A stretch of DNA of 53,828 bases from Rhodobacter sp. (GCA_027489175.1 JAIYAE010000037.1:1-53828); one strand, 5' to 3'; positions 17,840 to 27,409 are shown, numbered from the stretch's first letter. A program made the numbers and translations. Notes: generated from the letters alone by a model not told the origin.

Positions 17840-18760
17840 CTACGCGCCGAGCTTTGCGCTGAGGAACGCCACCACCTCGGTAATCGCGTCCAGACGCTTG
17901 AACGCGCCCGACCCATGCCCTGCGCCCGGAAGCAGCCGGTACTCGATCTCTTTGGTACCGGGCCGCGACAGTAGCGCCATGAACAGCCGTCCCGACTGGA
18001 TGCGCGAGATGTTGGTATCCTCGGCCCCGTGCATGATCAGGAACGGCGGCAGCTCCGCCGCGGGCGGCAGCGCGGCCAGAAGGGTCAGCGGACTGGCCGC
18101 GATGGCCAGGTCCGGGTTCTCGCCCACAGCCGCGCCGATCAGCTTCGATTCAGCCGACCCCGCATCATCCGTCGCCCCAGTGACCGAGGTCATGCCGACC
18201 GCAGCCATATCCGCGTCCATTTCGGAAAACAGGATCGGCGGGAACCAGACGACCGACGCTTTCAGCGCCGTCGCCGGATCGGCCGACAGCGCGATCCCCG
18301 CGACCGAGGACAGATGCCCGCCCGCCGAGGCCCCGAACGACGCCATCCGCGTCTCGTCATAGCCCAGCGCATCGCCATTGGCGCGCAGGAAGGCGAAGGC
18401 GTCCATCAGGTCGTCATACTGCCCGGGCCAGGTCGCCTGATCCGACAGACGATAGTTGATCGAGGCGACGGCAATCCCGGCGCGCATGAACATGTCCAGC
18501 CCGTCCGGGTCCGACTTGTCGCCCATCATGAAGCCGCCGCCGTGGATGTTGACCACGATTGGCGGGTTCTCGACGCCCTCGGGTACATAGATGTCCAGCA
18601 CGTTGCGATCCGCCGATCGGTCGGCATAGGCCAAGTCTGCATGCAGCACATAGTCGGGACGGGGGCCGCCCTCACCGCCGGGCGGTGGCCCTTCCTGGGC
18701 AGAGGCAGCGCCCGAAGTGGCAAGGAACGCGGCAAGAAGCAGACGACCGGAAATCGACAT
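17840..18760 (-). CDS. Secreted alpha/beta hydrolase (HSL/BD-FAE-type esterase)
   Basis: A 306-residue exported carboxylesterase-like enzyme. A signal peptide of about 21 residues ends SGAASA. The oxyanion motif is NIHGGGFMMG, the nucleophile elbow GASAGGHLSS, the acid lies in MHGAEDTNIS and the His in PGAGHGSGAF. The HGGG type groups it with hormone-sensitive-lipase and feruloyl-esterase-like families; the substrate is unknown. The ATG at 18760 is preceded by AAGAGAG; a GTG six codons earlier would overlap this site. It stands alone between soxB and gdhA on the minus strand. Confidence 0.85.
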   Translation of the reverse strand: MSISGRLLLAAFLATSGAASAQEGPPPGGEGGPRPDYVLHADLAYADRSADRNVLDIYVPEGVENPPIVVNIHGGGFMMGDKSDPDGLDMFMRAGIAVASINYRLSDQATWPGQYDDLMDAFAFLRANGDALGYDETRMASFGASAGGHLSSVAGIALSADPATALKASVVWFPPILFSEMDADMAAVGMTSVTGATDDAGSAESKLIGAAVGENPDLAIAASPLTLLAALPPAAELPPFLIMHGAEDTNISRIQSGRLFMALLSRPGTKEIEYRLLPGAGHGSGAFKRLDAITEVVAFLSAKLGA

Positions 18761-18879
18761 TAGGGCTCTCTTTGGCACAGTGGTTAAGGGCGCAGCGCCA
18801 CCACGGCGCGGACCCGGGATCTATACGCCAACTGTGCAGATTTCCGTCGCCGGTGTCATCCGGCCCCTGCCATCCCGGT

Positions 18880-20313
18880 CTAAAGCCCCTTCGACCGATA
18901 GGTCGCCGCCACCCGGCTGATCGACACGATATAGGCCGCCACGCGCAAATCTTCGACATCGGCGCGGTTGTGCCAGACCTCGCGCATCGCCTGATAGGCC
19001 GTGCGCATCGTGTCATCGAGGCCGGACCTGACCAGCGCCAGCTCGTCCGAACCGGTCAGGAACTTTTCCTTGAAGTCCGGCGCCAGCGTCCAGCCCAGAT
19101 GCTGGTCCGCACTCAGCCGTTCCAGCTCTTCGACGATAAGGCGTGACCGGGACTCCTCGGCCCGGCGCTGCATCCGGCCAAAGCGGATGTGGGACAGATT
19201 CTTGACCCATTCGAAATAGCTGACCGTGACGCCCCCGGCGTTGGCATACATGTCGGGAATGATGACGCAGCCCTTCTGCCGCAGGATTTCATCCGCGCCA
19301 TAGGTGATCGGGCCATTCGCCGCCTCGATGATGAGGGGGGCCTTGATCCGGGCGGCATTGCCCAGATGGATCACCCCTTCCAGCGCGGCGGGGATCAGCA
19401 GGTCACACTCTTCCTCCAACACGGCCGCCCCGTCGGCCACAAGGGTGGCCCCCGGATAGCCCGCCAACAGGCCGCCGTGGCCGTTCATCCATTGGCGGAT
19501 ATCCTCAATGTTAAGGCCCTTGGGATTCACCAACGCCCCGTCACGTTCGATGACGGCGGTGATGATGCAGCCGTCTTCCTCGCTCAGGAACTTGGCCGCA
19601 TGGTAGCCCACGTTGCCAAGGCCCTGCACGATGACGCGCTTGCCGTCGAGGCCGCCGGAAAGGCCCGCCCTGGCAACGTCTTCCGGGTGGCGGAAGAACT
19701 CGCGCAGCGCGAACTGGACGCCACGCCCCGTCGCCTCGACCCGGCCCTGGATGCCGCCGCCTGACAGGGGTTTCCCGGTCACGCAGGCCTTGGCGTTGAT
19801 GTCCGTCGTGTTCATCCGCGCGTATTGGTCGGCAATCCAGGCCATCTCGCGCTCACCCGTTCCCATGTCAGGGGCGGGCACGTTCTGCGCCGGGTGGATC
19901 AGGTCGCGCTTGATCAGCTCATAGGCGAAGCGGCGGGTGATCTGTTCCAGCTCATGCTCGTCCCAGGCGCGGGGGTCGATGCAGAGGCCCCCTTTGGACC
20001 CCCCAAAGGGCGTCTCCACCAGCGCGCATTTGTAGGTCATCAGCGCCGCCAGAGCCTCAACCTCGTCCTGGTTCACCGAAAGGGCAAAGCGGATGCCGCC
20101 CTTGACCGGCTCCATGTGTTCGGAGTGGACCGACCGATAGCCGGTAAACGTCTCGATCTTGCCCCGCAGCCGGACGCCAAAGCGCACCGTGTAGGTCGAG
20201 TTGCAGACCCTGATCTTCTGTTCCAGGCCTGGGCTCATATCCATCAGCTTCGCGGCGCGGTTGAACATAAGGTCAACCGATTCGCGAAAGCTGGGCTCTC
20301 CGGTCGCGTGCAT
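18880..20313 (-). CDS. gdhA: Glutamate dehydrogenase (Glu/Leu/Phe/Val family)
   Basis: A 477-residue enzyme that interconverts glutamate with 2-oxoglutarate and ammonia. The N-terminal dimerisation/substrate domain shows KGGIRF (first conserved Lys), ALMTYKCALVETPFGGSKGGL (catalytic Lys) and VPAPDMGTGEREMAW (catalytic Asp). The Rossmann domain starts KRVIVQGLGNVGYHAAKFL, and AANGPIT with IIPDMYANAGGVTVSYFEW follows. The frame remains open upstream, but ATG at 20313 after GGGAGGAA gives MHATGEPSFRESV and fits the family. Coenzyme preference cannot be judged from sequence alone. Divergent from the tad-type cluster. Confidence 0.94.
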   Translation of the reverse strand: MHATGEPSFRESVDLMFNRAAKLMDMSPGLEQKIRVCNSTYTVRFGVRLRGKIETFTGYRSVHSEHMEPVKGGIRFALSVNQDEVEALAALMTYKCALVETPFGGSKGGLCIDPRAWDEHELEQITRRFAYELIKRDLIHPAQNVPAPDMGTGEREMAWIADQYARMNTTDINAKACVTGKPLSGGGIQGRVEATGRGVQFALREFFRHPEDVARAGLSGGLDGKRVIVQGLGNVGYHAAKFLSEEDGCIITAVIERDGALVNPKGLNIEDIRQWMNGHGGLLAGYPGATLVADGAAVLEEECDLLIPAALEGVIHLGNAARIKAPLIIEAANGPITYGADEILRQKGCVIIPDMYANAGGVTVSYFEWVKNLSHIRFGRMQRRAEESRSRLIVEELERLSADQHLGWTLAPDFKEKFLTGSDELALVRSGLDDTMRTAYQAMREVWHNRADVEDLRVAAYIVSISRVAATYRSKGL

Positions 20314-20740
20314 GCCATTCCTCCCTGTCCGGCAGGGTGCGCTGCCCGGCAGGCCGGCGGCACCCAAGGGCACCCTAGCGCGCAAATTGCCCGTGTGAAC
20401 CCTTGGCCGCATGCCCCGGGGCAATGCTAGCGCAATCAGGCACCGCCCATGGGCCATGCGCCGGGGACGGGCGGGAAGACCTCCGCTTCTGACCGGCCGC
20501 GACACCCGAATCGGTTAATCTTTCAAAGGCCTTCCAAGCCGGGGGGCCACCCGATTGCAGCACCGGATTTGCCACTTTTGGTGGCCGACGCTGGCCACGG
20601 CCCCGGGAATTGTTTCCAAAACCCCGGATTTTTGAAAGCTTGCACAGCAAATGCCACACTTCCGCCAGATCTTATGTCTTAATGCCCGATGGAACCTCCT
20701 GCCCGCTGCGGGGCAGCTGCCATTTTGGAAGGTCGCGACG
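20314..20740. other. 427-bp divergent intergenic region between gdhA and the tad-type cluster
   Basis: No convincing gene, RNA or strong hairpin is seen. It must hold promoters for gdhA (minus) and the pilus-type genes (plus), but I cannot place -10/-35 elements with confidence. Confidence 0.5.
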
Positions 20741-22675
20741 ATGCACAAACCAGTTCTTGCCGTGGTCCTTGGACACACACGCGCTTCGATGCTGCGTTTT
20801 CGGGATGATGAAGGCGGGTCGATGGCCATCATCATGATTTTTACATTCCTGGCCATGATCATCTTCGGCGGTATTGCCGTGGACGTGATGCGCTTCGAAA
20901 CCCGCCGCGTCGCGATGCAGCAGACGCTTGACCGCGCCGCCCTCGCCGCGGCCGGCCTGCCCGAGGAAAAGGACAGCACCAAGGTCCGCACCCCGACCGA
21001 GATTGCCAATGACTGGTTCAACAAGGCCGGCCTCGGTGCCGACCTGAACATGGTCACCTACAGCACCCCGGTCGTGACCGCGCTCAGCGTACCCGGCAAG
21101 CGCGAGGTGGAGATTTCCGCCAGCGTGACGTCGCAGAACTACTTCATGGGCCTCTTCTCGAACCGTGACTTCCTCCAAGGTCTGACCAGCACCAAGGCGG
21201 CCCAAGGCGTGGAAAGGATCGAGGTGATGCTCGTCCTCGACATTACCGGGTCGATGAACGAACCTATCGGCAACGGCAAGTCCAAGCTGCAGGCCTTGAA
21301 AGAAGCGGCCGTTTCTTTTGTCAACATCATTGAATCAAAGGACTTGAAACACAACGTCTCGATCGGCGTCGTGCCATATGCGGCACAGGTCAACGTTCCC
21401 GCCGCCCTGCGCGCGCAGTTCACCGTGTCAAACCTGTCCAGCTGGAACGGCGTCGCAAACGCCGGCGTTCCGGACATCAACTGCATGGAGTTTCCAGAGT
21501 CGGGCTTCGACACCACCGGTGTCGACCTGAGCGTAGCAATTCCCATGGCAGTGGTCGGCGACTCTTCGTCCGGCACGACCACAAACGGCACCTATGTCAA
21601 TCCGCAAGGCCGCAGTAACCTTCCTTGCACCACAATTGCCGACAATACATCCACGGCCGTTTACGAACCTGCGTTGAACCAGATCATGCTGCCAACGAAA
21701 GATGGCGAAGCTGTCAAGGCCAAGATCAACAGCCTTGTCGCGAACGGCAATACCTACATCGCGGTTGGCATGCGCTGGGGCACAGCCTTGCTGGACCAGG
21801 CGGCGCGCCCGATCTACACCGCTTTGCTGCCGACCGGTGACCCAAAGAATGACATGACCGGACGCCCGGTCAACAACGGCCAAGGCGACACGCGCAAGAT
21901 CATAATCCTGATGACGGACGGTGAGCATGTTACAAACACCCACGTAAAAGATGCCTACAAGTCCGGTCTATCGCCGATCTGGCGCGGGGCTGACGGCCGA
22001 TATGCCATCCGCTTCGTCAACCCCGCGACGGGCACGCCGATCCGGCCGGGTTCGGAGGCGACCGGTGCCCTCAGCTGCTCAGGCTGGCAGCTGGCAAATT
22101 ACGGAACCCGCGAATACTTCGTGCCGCATCTCAAGCGGAACTCTGTCCGGCCGAACGACGGTGATGATGCCGAAGGCGACGGTAGCACTGCCAATGCAGC
22201 GGTCGCCAACGCCTGCGATCCGCGCGCCTGGCTTTCGACCCCGTCGTGGAGCGGTAGCGGAACCGTGACCCAACTCGACTGGAGCGAGGTCTGGCGCTAT
22301 GTCCGCGTCAGCTGGGTTGCCCAGCAGCTTTTCGTGCGCTCGGGTGTCACCGGCTTTACGGACTACAACACCGTCTTCAACGCTATGGCCGGCCCATACC
22401 TGGCCAGTGCCCCGGGCAACACCACACGCCTGGACCAGCTGCTGCAGGAAAACTGCCTCGCCGCCCGCAATTCCGTGGTAGCAGGCGGTGCCGGGATGGA
22501 GATTTACGGGATCATGTTTGACGATGCGCCCTCCAACCGCGGTATCGCTGCCATCAACGGCTGCGCCTCGCTGCCGAAAACCACCTACTACTACGAACCC
22601 AAAGATGCGGGTGACCTGACCGCTGCGTTCAACCAGATCGCCTTGGATATTTCCGAACTGAGGCTGACTCAATGA
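20741..22675 (+). CDS. TadG-like protein with von Willebrand A domain
   Basis: A 644-residue membrane-anchored protein. After a short cytosolic head with DDEGGSMAIIMIFTFLAMIIFGGIAVDVMRFE (residues about 22-53, the Flp/Tad TadG N-terminal helix), it carries a long extracytoplasmic region with a vWA domain: VLDITGSMNEP is the MIDAS loop and IIILMTDGEHV the second strand. TadG proteins are minor components of Tad (tight adherence) pilus systems. The ATG at 20741 follows GGAAGG; the longer frame is not supported. Its stop overlaps the start of the next gene by four bases, and three small membrane proteins follow in an operon. The Tad motor genes are not in the window. Confidence 0.85.
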   Translation: MHKPVLAVVLGHTRASMLRFRDDEGGSMAIIMIFTFLAMIIFGGIAVDVMRFETRRVAMQQTLDRAALAAAGLPEEKDSTKVRTPTEIANDWFNKAGLGADLNMVTYSTPVVTALSVPGKREVEISASVTSQNYFMGLFSNRDFLQGLTSTKAAQGVERIEVMLVLDITGSMNEPIGNGKSKLQALKEAAVSFVNIIESKDLKHNVSIGVVPYAAQVNVPAALRAQFTVSNLSSWNGVANAGVPDINCMEFPESGFDTTGVDLSVAIPMAVVGDSSSGTTTNGTYVNPQGRSNLPCTTIADNTSTAVYEPALNQIMLPTKDGEAVKAKINSLVANGNTYIAVGMRWGTALLDQAARPIYTALLPTGDPKNDMTGRPVNNGQGDTRKIIILMTDGEHVTNTHVKDAYKSGLSPIWRGADGRYAIRFVNPATGTPIRPGSEATGALSCSGWQLANYGTREYFVPHLKRNSVRPNDGDDAEGDGSTANAAVANACDPRAWLSTPSWSGSGTVTQLDWSEVWRYVRVSWVAQQLFVRSGVTGFTDYNTVFNAMAGPYLASAPGNTTRLDQLLQENCLAARNSVVAGGAGMEIYGIMFDDAPSNRGIAAINGCASLPKTTYYYEPKDAGDLTAAFNQIALDISELRLTQ

Positions 22676-23232
22676 TGGATCGCTTGCGGGATTTTCTCGG
22701 CGACGAAAGGGGCACGGCCACGATTGAATTTGTGATTCTGGTGCCGATTGTGCTGACGATCTTTTTCGCCTCGTTCGAAAGCAGCTTCTACATGATCCGC
22801 TCTGTCATGCTGGAGCGGAGCGTGGACATCGTCGTCCGTGACATCCGGCTTGGCACGCTGGAGAATGTGAGCCACAAGATTTTGAAGCAGCGCTTCTGCG
22901 AAACCTCGGCCCTCGTCTTCAGCGTCGATGCCTGTGTGGCCAAGATGCGGGTCTGGATGCAGCCGATCAACACGGCCACTTTCTCGATGGTGACCCCGCA
23001 GCGGTATTGCATGGACAAATCGGCCGCCGTCAACCCCGACGACCCACCGCCGACGGGTGAGTTTGCCTATGGCTCTGACAATGACATCATGCTCTTGCAG
23101 ATCTGTCTGTTGGAAGAACCCTTGTTCCCGACGACTATCGTCGGGGCGGCGCTTGTCGGCGCAAATGGCAATGGAGATGACGAGAATTACGGAATTGTCG
23201 TCAACTCAGTCTTCGTAAACGAACCGGGATAA
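22672..23232 (+). CDS. TadE-family pilus assembly protein
   Basis: A 186-residue protein with an N-terminal TadE-type helix: FLGDERGTATIEFVILVPIVLTIFFASFESSFYMIRS (about 6-42), in which ATIEF matches the E+5-like pseudopilin pattern. The rest is extracytoplasmic with several Cys. It is translationally coupled to the TadG-like gene (ATGA overlap) and lies eight bases before another TadE-type gene. Function in pilus biogenesis is inferred from family and operon. Confidence 0.85.
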   Translation: MMDRLRDFLGDERGTATIEFVILVPIVLTIFFASFESSFYMIRSVMLERSVDIVVRDIRLGTLENVSHKILKQRFCETSALVFSVDACVAKMRVWMQPINTATFSMVTPQRYCMDKSAAVNPDDPPPTGEFAYGSDNDIMLLQICLLEEPLFPTTIVGAALVGANGNGDDENYGIVVNSVFVNEPG

Positions 23233-23240
23233 GTGGGCAG

Positions 23241-23858
23241 ATGAACCGTTTCCGTACCAGCCTTCGGACCTTTGCCAAGGATGAAAGCGGCGTGATGCTA
23301 GCTGAGTTTCTCATCCTGATGCCGATCCTCATGTGGGGCTTCATCGGCCTTGTCGTTTATTGGGATGTGTTCCGCACCATCAACGTGAACCAGAAGGCCG
23401 CCTATTCAATCTCGGACCTTCTTTCGCGGCAGGAAGTGATCACCGAAAAATTCGCTTCTGACCTGCAACAGGTGCTGACCTTCCTGATGCCCGGCGCGCC
23501 CGTCGCCCGGATGCGCATCACCAGCTTTGAGTTTGATGAGAACGACCCAGAGGCCAATCTCGCGGCATGGGGGGATGACGAATACATCCTCTTGTGGTCG
23601 CGGGTCACGGGTGGCGACGCTTCGATCCTGCCCCTTACCGCGCTTGACCTCCAGCCGATGCGCAACACGATCATCCCGATCATGGACAACCGGCAGGGTG
23701 CGATCCTGGTGGAAACCTGGGTGGATTACGTCCCGCGCTTCGACATCGGCGTGCTGAATGCTGGCCCGGGATTGACCGAGCAGACCTTCACGCAAACCAT
23801 CGTGACCTTCGCGCGTCGGCGCCGGGTCTGTATGGATGGGACCGCGACCTGCGTTTGA
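23241..23858 (+). CDS. TadE/TadF-like pilus assembly protein
   Basis: A 205-residue protein resembling its upstream neighbour: FAKDESGVMLAEFLILMPILMWGFIGLVVYWDVFRTI (about 11-47) is a TadE-type N-terminal helix with the VMLAEF pattern. The C-terminal region is soluble and ends with a Cys pair (VCMDGTATCV). It follows in the same operon with an AAGTGGGCAG stretch before the start. Its stop overlaps the start of a short lipoprotein gene by four bases (TTGA). Confidence 0.82.
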   Translation: MNRFRTSLRTFAKDESGVMLAEFLILMPILMWGFIGLVVYWDVFRTINVNQKAAYSISDLLSRQEVITEKFASDLQQVLTFLMPGAPVARMRITSFEFDENDPEANLAAWGDDEYILLWSRVTGGDASILPLTALDLQPMRNTIIPIMDNRQGAILVETWVDYVPRFDIGVLNAGPGLTEQTFTQTIVTFARRRRVCMDGTATCV

Positions 23859-24019
23859 TCCTGCGTCTTCCGGCTGTGGCGGCGGGGCTTGCCCTGCTTG
23901 CCGCAGCGGCTCTTGCCGGATGCGGTCGCACGACCGCACGGGATTTTCCGACCCTTGTCCCGCTTGAGGGCCTTTTGGCCCAAGCCGACAGCGCGTTTTC
24001 CCGGCCCGCCGGGCCATAG
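23855..24019 (+). CDS. Small lipoprotein (54 residues)
   Basis: A TTG start overlapping the preceding stop (TTGA) opens a 54-codon frame: MILRLPAVAAGLALLAAAAL then AGC, a clean lipobox (LAGC) with Cys23 as the lipidation site, then RTTARDFPTLVPLEGLLAQ and an end at TAG (24017). The signal peptide has an Arg-containing n-region and a long hydrophobic core. Coupling by TTGA overlap and a lipobox are good evidence that it is translated, though TTG starts are rarer. Function unknown; probably a membrane-anchored lipoprotein at the end of the tad-type operon. Confidence 0.65.
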   Translation: MILRLPAVAAGLALLAAAALAGCGRTTARDFPTLVPLEGLLAQADSAFSRPAGP

Positions 24020-24113
24020 GGGCAGGATCATCACGCCATCGCCTGACGGCGTTGCACCCCGTGCGGCTTCCGGCTAACACGTCCGGGTCTGCAACCAGCC
24101 CGAAGGTCACCTC

Positions 24114-25415
24114 ATGTCAGCCGCCGCCCCCTTGCGTCTTGGCCTTGCCGGTCTTGGAACCGTGGGGGTTGGCGTGGTCAAGATCGTGCAGACCCAGGCT
24201 GACCTGATCAGCGCCCGCACCGGCCGCGCGGTCCAGATCACCGCCGTCTCGGCCCGCGACCGGACGAAGAACCGCGATGCGGACCTGTCGGGATATGCCT
24301 GGGAAACCGATCCGGTGGCCCTTGCCCGCCGCGACGACATCGATGTGTTTGTCGAGGTGATGGGCGGCCATGACGGTCCGGCCAAGGCCGCAACCGAAGC
24401 CGCGATTGCCGCTGGGAAGGACGTCGTCACCGCCAACAAGGCCCTTCTGGCGCATCACGGCCAGGCGCTCGCGCTTGCCGCCGAGGCGCAAGGCCGCGTC
24501 ATCCGGTTCGAGGCCGCCGTCGCCGGTGGCATCCCGGTCATCAAGGCCCTGACCGAAGGCCTTGCCGGCAACCGCATGAAGCGGGTGATGGGCGTGATGA
24601 ACGGCACCTGCAACTATATCCTCTCCCGGATGCAATCGGCCGGCCTGCCCTATGACGTGGTCTTCGAAGAGGCCCGCCAGCTTGGCTACCTTGAGGCTGA
24701 CCCGAACCTTGACGTCGGCGGCATTGACGCCGGGCACAAGCTTTCTCTCCTCGCCGCCATCGCCTTTGGCACCCGCGTCAGCTTTGACGCAGTGGAACTG
24801 GAAGGCATCGGCAATGTCTCAATCGACGACATCCGCCTGGCCGAGGATATGGGCTACCGCATCAAACTCCTTGGCGTGGCGCAGATGACCGGCCGTGGGC
24901 TGGAGCAGCGGATGACGCCCTGCCTTGTGCCCTCAGCCAGCCCCCTGGGCCAGTTGCAAGGCGGCACCAACATGGTGGTGCTGGAAGGCGACAGCGTCGG
25001 CCAGATCGTCTTGCGCGGCGCGGGTGCGGGCATGGGCCCCACCGCCAGCGCCGTGATGGCCGACGTGATCGACATCGCCCGCGGCATCCGCCTGCCGACG
25101 TTCGGCATCCCGGCGGCGCAACTGGCCCAACCCACCGCCGCCAGTTCCGCCACGCCTGCCCCCTACTATTTGCGGATGACACTCCTCGACAAACCCGGCG
25201 CACTGGCCAAGATCGCCACCTGCCTTGGTGCGGCGGGCATCTCCATCGACCAGATGCGCCAGCTGCACCGCCCCGATGACCAGGCCCAGAACGCCATCGT
25301 CCTGATCGTCACGCACAAGGCCGCCCCCGCCGATGTGGCCCATGCCCTGTCGCAGTTCGGCCCGACCGGGGTTCTGGTCGGCCACCCCGTCGCCATCCGG
25401 ATCGAGGAAGTCTGA
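24114..25415 (+). CDS. hom: Homoserine dehydrogenase
   Basis: A 433-residue enzyme reducing aspartate semialdehyde to homoserine for threonine and methionine synthesis. The NAD(P) loop is LGLAGLGTVGVGVV (6-19). The catalytic part includes KALLAHHG, GGIPVIKAL, MNGTCNYILSRM and YLEADPNLDVGGIDAGHK. A C-terminal ACT domain (about 350-430; RMTLLDKPGALAKIATCLGAAGISIDQMRQ) gives feedback control by threonine. In relatives it is followed directly by glpX and recJ; here an antisense gene intervenes. Confidence 0.97.
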   Translation: MSAAAPLRLGLAGLGTVGVGVVKIVQTQADLISARTGRAVQITAVSARDRTKNRDADLSGYAWETDPVALARRDDIDVFVEVMGGHDGPAKAATEAAIAAGKDVVTANKALLAHHGQALALAAEAQGRVIRFEAAVAGGIPVIKALTEGLAGNRMKRVMGVMNGTCNYILSRMQSAGLPYDVVFEEARQLGYLEADPNLDVGGIDAGHKLSLLAAIAFGTRVSFDAVELEGIGNVSIDDIRLAEDMGYRIKLLGVAQMTGRGLEQRMTPCLVPSASPLGQLQGGTNMVVLEGDSVGQIVLRGAGAGMGPTASAVMADVIDIARGIRLPTFGIPAAQLAQPTAASSATPAPYYLRMTLLDKPGALAKIATCLGAAGISIDQMRQLHRPDDQAQNAIVLIVTHKAAPADVAHALSQFGPTGVLVGHPVAIRIEEV

Positions 25416-25418
25416 GCG

Positions 25419-26150
25419 CTACCGCAGCTCTGCCACCATCATCGGGCACAAGGGCGAGAACAGGATTTCGTCGATCCCGATGCCCATCGGGTCTAGGTTC
25501 TGGATCGTCACGGCCAGAATCTCGGCCTCACCGCCAGAGGACTGGATGTAGGCGAGCTCCACCAACCCCTGATCGGTAAAGCGCCGGAACTCGCCGATCT
25601 TGTCGCCATTCCGGCGCCAGAAGATCAGGTTCAGGTTCCCCTCTGGCTGGTCGCGCATCACGATGTTGTCCTGCGCGCCGTCCAGCCAGGTCCGCAAGCC
25701 GAACATGCACTGCGGCTCGTCGAACAGCACCGTCACGATCCCCGATCCCAGCCGCATCCGGCCCATCGGCTGCGGCGGGCCGATCCCGGCCAAGGCCTGC
25801 CGCCCGCCAAAGGCCATGTCCCGCGTCACCGCCGCAAAGGTCCCGTCCGGCAGCGCATCCAGCGCCAGCGGCACCTGCGGCACCCGCACATCCAGCACCC
25901 AATGCCGGTCCTGGCCGCGCCCGGTGCGATAGCGCAGCGTCTGCCCCGCCAGCATCTGCGCCACCTCACCCCCCTTGATCCGGAACGGGCGGTCAAACCG
26001 CTGGTTCGCCAGCGCCTCGAAATCCTCGACCACTGGCTCCAGCGCCTGCGCATCGGCATAGGGGATTTCGTTGATCCACAGCGCCTGCGCCCTGGCCGCT
26101 GAACCGCAAGCCAGCACCCCCAGCACCACTGCCACCAGCCCTGCCCGCAT
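25419..26150 (-). CDS. Secreted protein of unknown function with a jelly-roll-like C-terminus
   Basis: I do not recognise a named family. The 243-residue protein starts at ATG 26150 after AGGAGCGCAG, with a signal peptide of about 22 residues (AVVLGVLACGSAARA). The C-terminal half reads VTVLFDEPQCMFGLRTWLDG, NLNLIFWRRNGDKIG and AYIQSSGGEAEILAVTIQ, then MGIGIDEI. The pattern of a metal- or sugar-like FDxP segment followed by a I-x-N/D-x-I end resembles the beta-sandwich modules of PEP-CTERM and lectin-like secreted proteins. It is convergent with hom and divergent from glpX, inserted in an otherwise conserved set. Confidence 0.6.
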   Translation of the reverse strand: MRAGLVAVVLGVLACGSAARAQALWINEIPYADAQALEPVVEDFEALANQRFDRPFRIKGGEVAQMLAGQTLRYRTGRGQDRHWVLDVRVPQVPLALDALPDGTFAAVTRDMAFGGRQALAGIGPPQPMGRMRLGSGIVTVLFDEPQCMFGLRTWLDGAQDNIVMRDQPEGNLNLIFWRRNGDKIGEFRRFTDQGLVELAYIQSSGGEAEILAVTIQNLDPMGIGIDEILFSPLCPMMVAELR

Positions 26151-26280
26151 CTGCGCTCCTCTGACCGCCCCAGACTTACCCGAACACCCGCAACCGCGAA
26201 AGCGCTTGGCACCGTTAGCGTCACCACGCTTGCCGCACCGCGCTGGCCCCGCTACACCGGGCCGAACCAGGAGGGGCCCG

Positions 26281-27246
26281 ATGTCCGAAAAATCGCAATT
26301 CCAGGACCGGCTTCTCAGCCTTGGCCTTGGCCGAGTGTCCGAAGCCGCTGCCCTTGCCTCGGCTGGCCTGATTGGACGCGGCGATGAAAAGGCCGCCGAC
26401 CAGGCCGCCGTCAACGCCATGCGCGACCAGCTGAACCTTCTCGACATCAAGGGCGTCGTGGTGATCGGCGAGGGTGAGCGGGATGAAGCCCCGATGCTGT
26501 ATATCGGCGAAGAGGTCGGCACCGGCAACGGCCCCGCCGTCGACATCGCACTTGACCCCTTGGAAGGCACCACCCTCACCGCCAAGGACATGCCGAACGC
26601 GCTGACCGTCATCGCCATGGCCCCGCGCGGCACGCTGCTGCACGCGCCTGACGTCTACATGGACAAGCTGGCCATCGGCCCCGGCCACAAGCCAGGCACC
26701 GTCACCCTGTCGATGACCCCGTCCGAGCGTGTCTCGGCCCTCGCCGCCGCCAAGGGCTGCTCGACCGAGGATATCACCGTCTGCGTCCTTGACCGCCCCC
26801 GGCATGAGGACATGATCGCCGAACTCCGCTCCACCGGCGCCGCGATCCGTCTGATCACCGACGGCGACGTCGCCGGCGTCATGCACTGCGCCGAGCCCGA
26901 GATGACCGGCATCGACATGTACATGGGCTCGGGCGGCGCACCTGAGGGCGTACTGGCCGCAGCCGCGCTGAAATGCATGGGCGGGCAGTTCTACGGCAAA
27001 CTTCTCTTCCGCAACGAGGATGAGAAAGCCCGCGCCCGCAAGGCCGGCATCACCAACTTTGACCGTGTCTACACCCGCGACGATCTGGTCCGCGCCGACG
27101 TGATCTTCGCCGCGACCGGGGTAACCTCAGGCTCCCTTCTCGCCGGGATCAAACGCGAACCCGGCTGGATCACGCTGGAAACCATCCTGATGCGGTCCAA
27201 GTCCGGTTCCATCCGCCGGATGACCTACAAAAGCCCGGTTAAATAG
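26281..27246 (+). CDS. glpX: Class II fructose-1,6-bisphosphatase
   Basis: A 321-residue phosphatase of gluconeogenesis and the Calvin cycle. The Li+-sensitive metal site appears as GVVVIGEGERDEAPMLYIGE (59-78) and VDIALDPLEGTTLTA (87-101); GSGGAPEGVLAAAALKCMGG follows near the C-terminal half. The open frame extends upstream through non-homologous sequence; the ATG at 26281 after AGGAGGGGCCCG is the start. In relatives it lies between hom and recJ; here both gaps hold antisense genes. Confidence 0.97.
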   Translation: MSEKSQFQDRLLSLGLGRVSEAAALASAGLIGRGDEKAADQAAVNAMRDQLNLLDIKGVVVIGEGERDEAPMLYIGEEVGTGNGPAVDIALDPLEGTTLTAKDMPNALTVIAMAPRGTLLHAPDVYMDKLAIGPGHKPGTVTLSMTPSERVSALAAAKGCSTEDITVCVLDRPRHEDMIAELRSTGAAIRLITDGDVAGVMHCAEPEMTGIDMYMGSGGAPEGVLAAAALKCMGGQFYGKLLFRNEDEKARARKAGITNFDRVYTRDDLVRADVIFAATGVTSGSLLAGIKREPGWITLETILMRSKSGSIRRMTYKSPVK

Positions 27247-27409
27247 GCGGGTCTTCCAACTGACGGATGGGGCGCGCTTTGGCGCCCTCCACGCACCCAA
27301 CTGCAGCGTCCGCCCGTCAAATGGAAGCGCACGATTTCTTGCGGCAGGTCCGCAAAAGAGTGCCGGGCATCGGGGCTGTGTCACGGGCACCTGTTGCCTG
27401 AGTGAAGGG

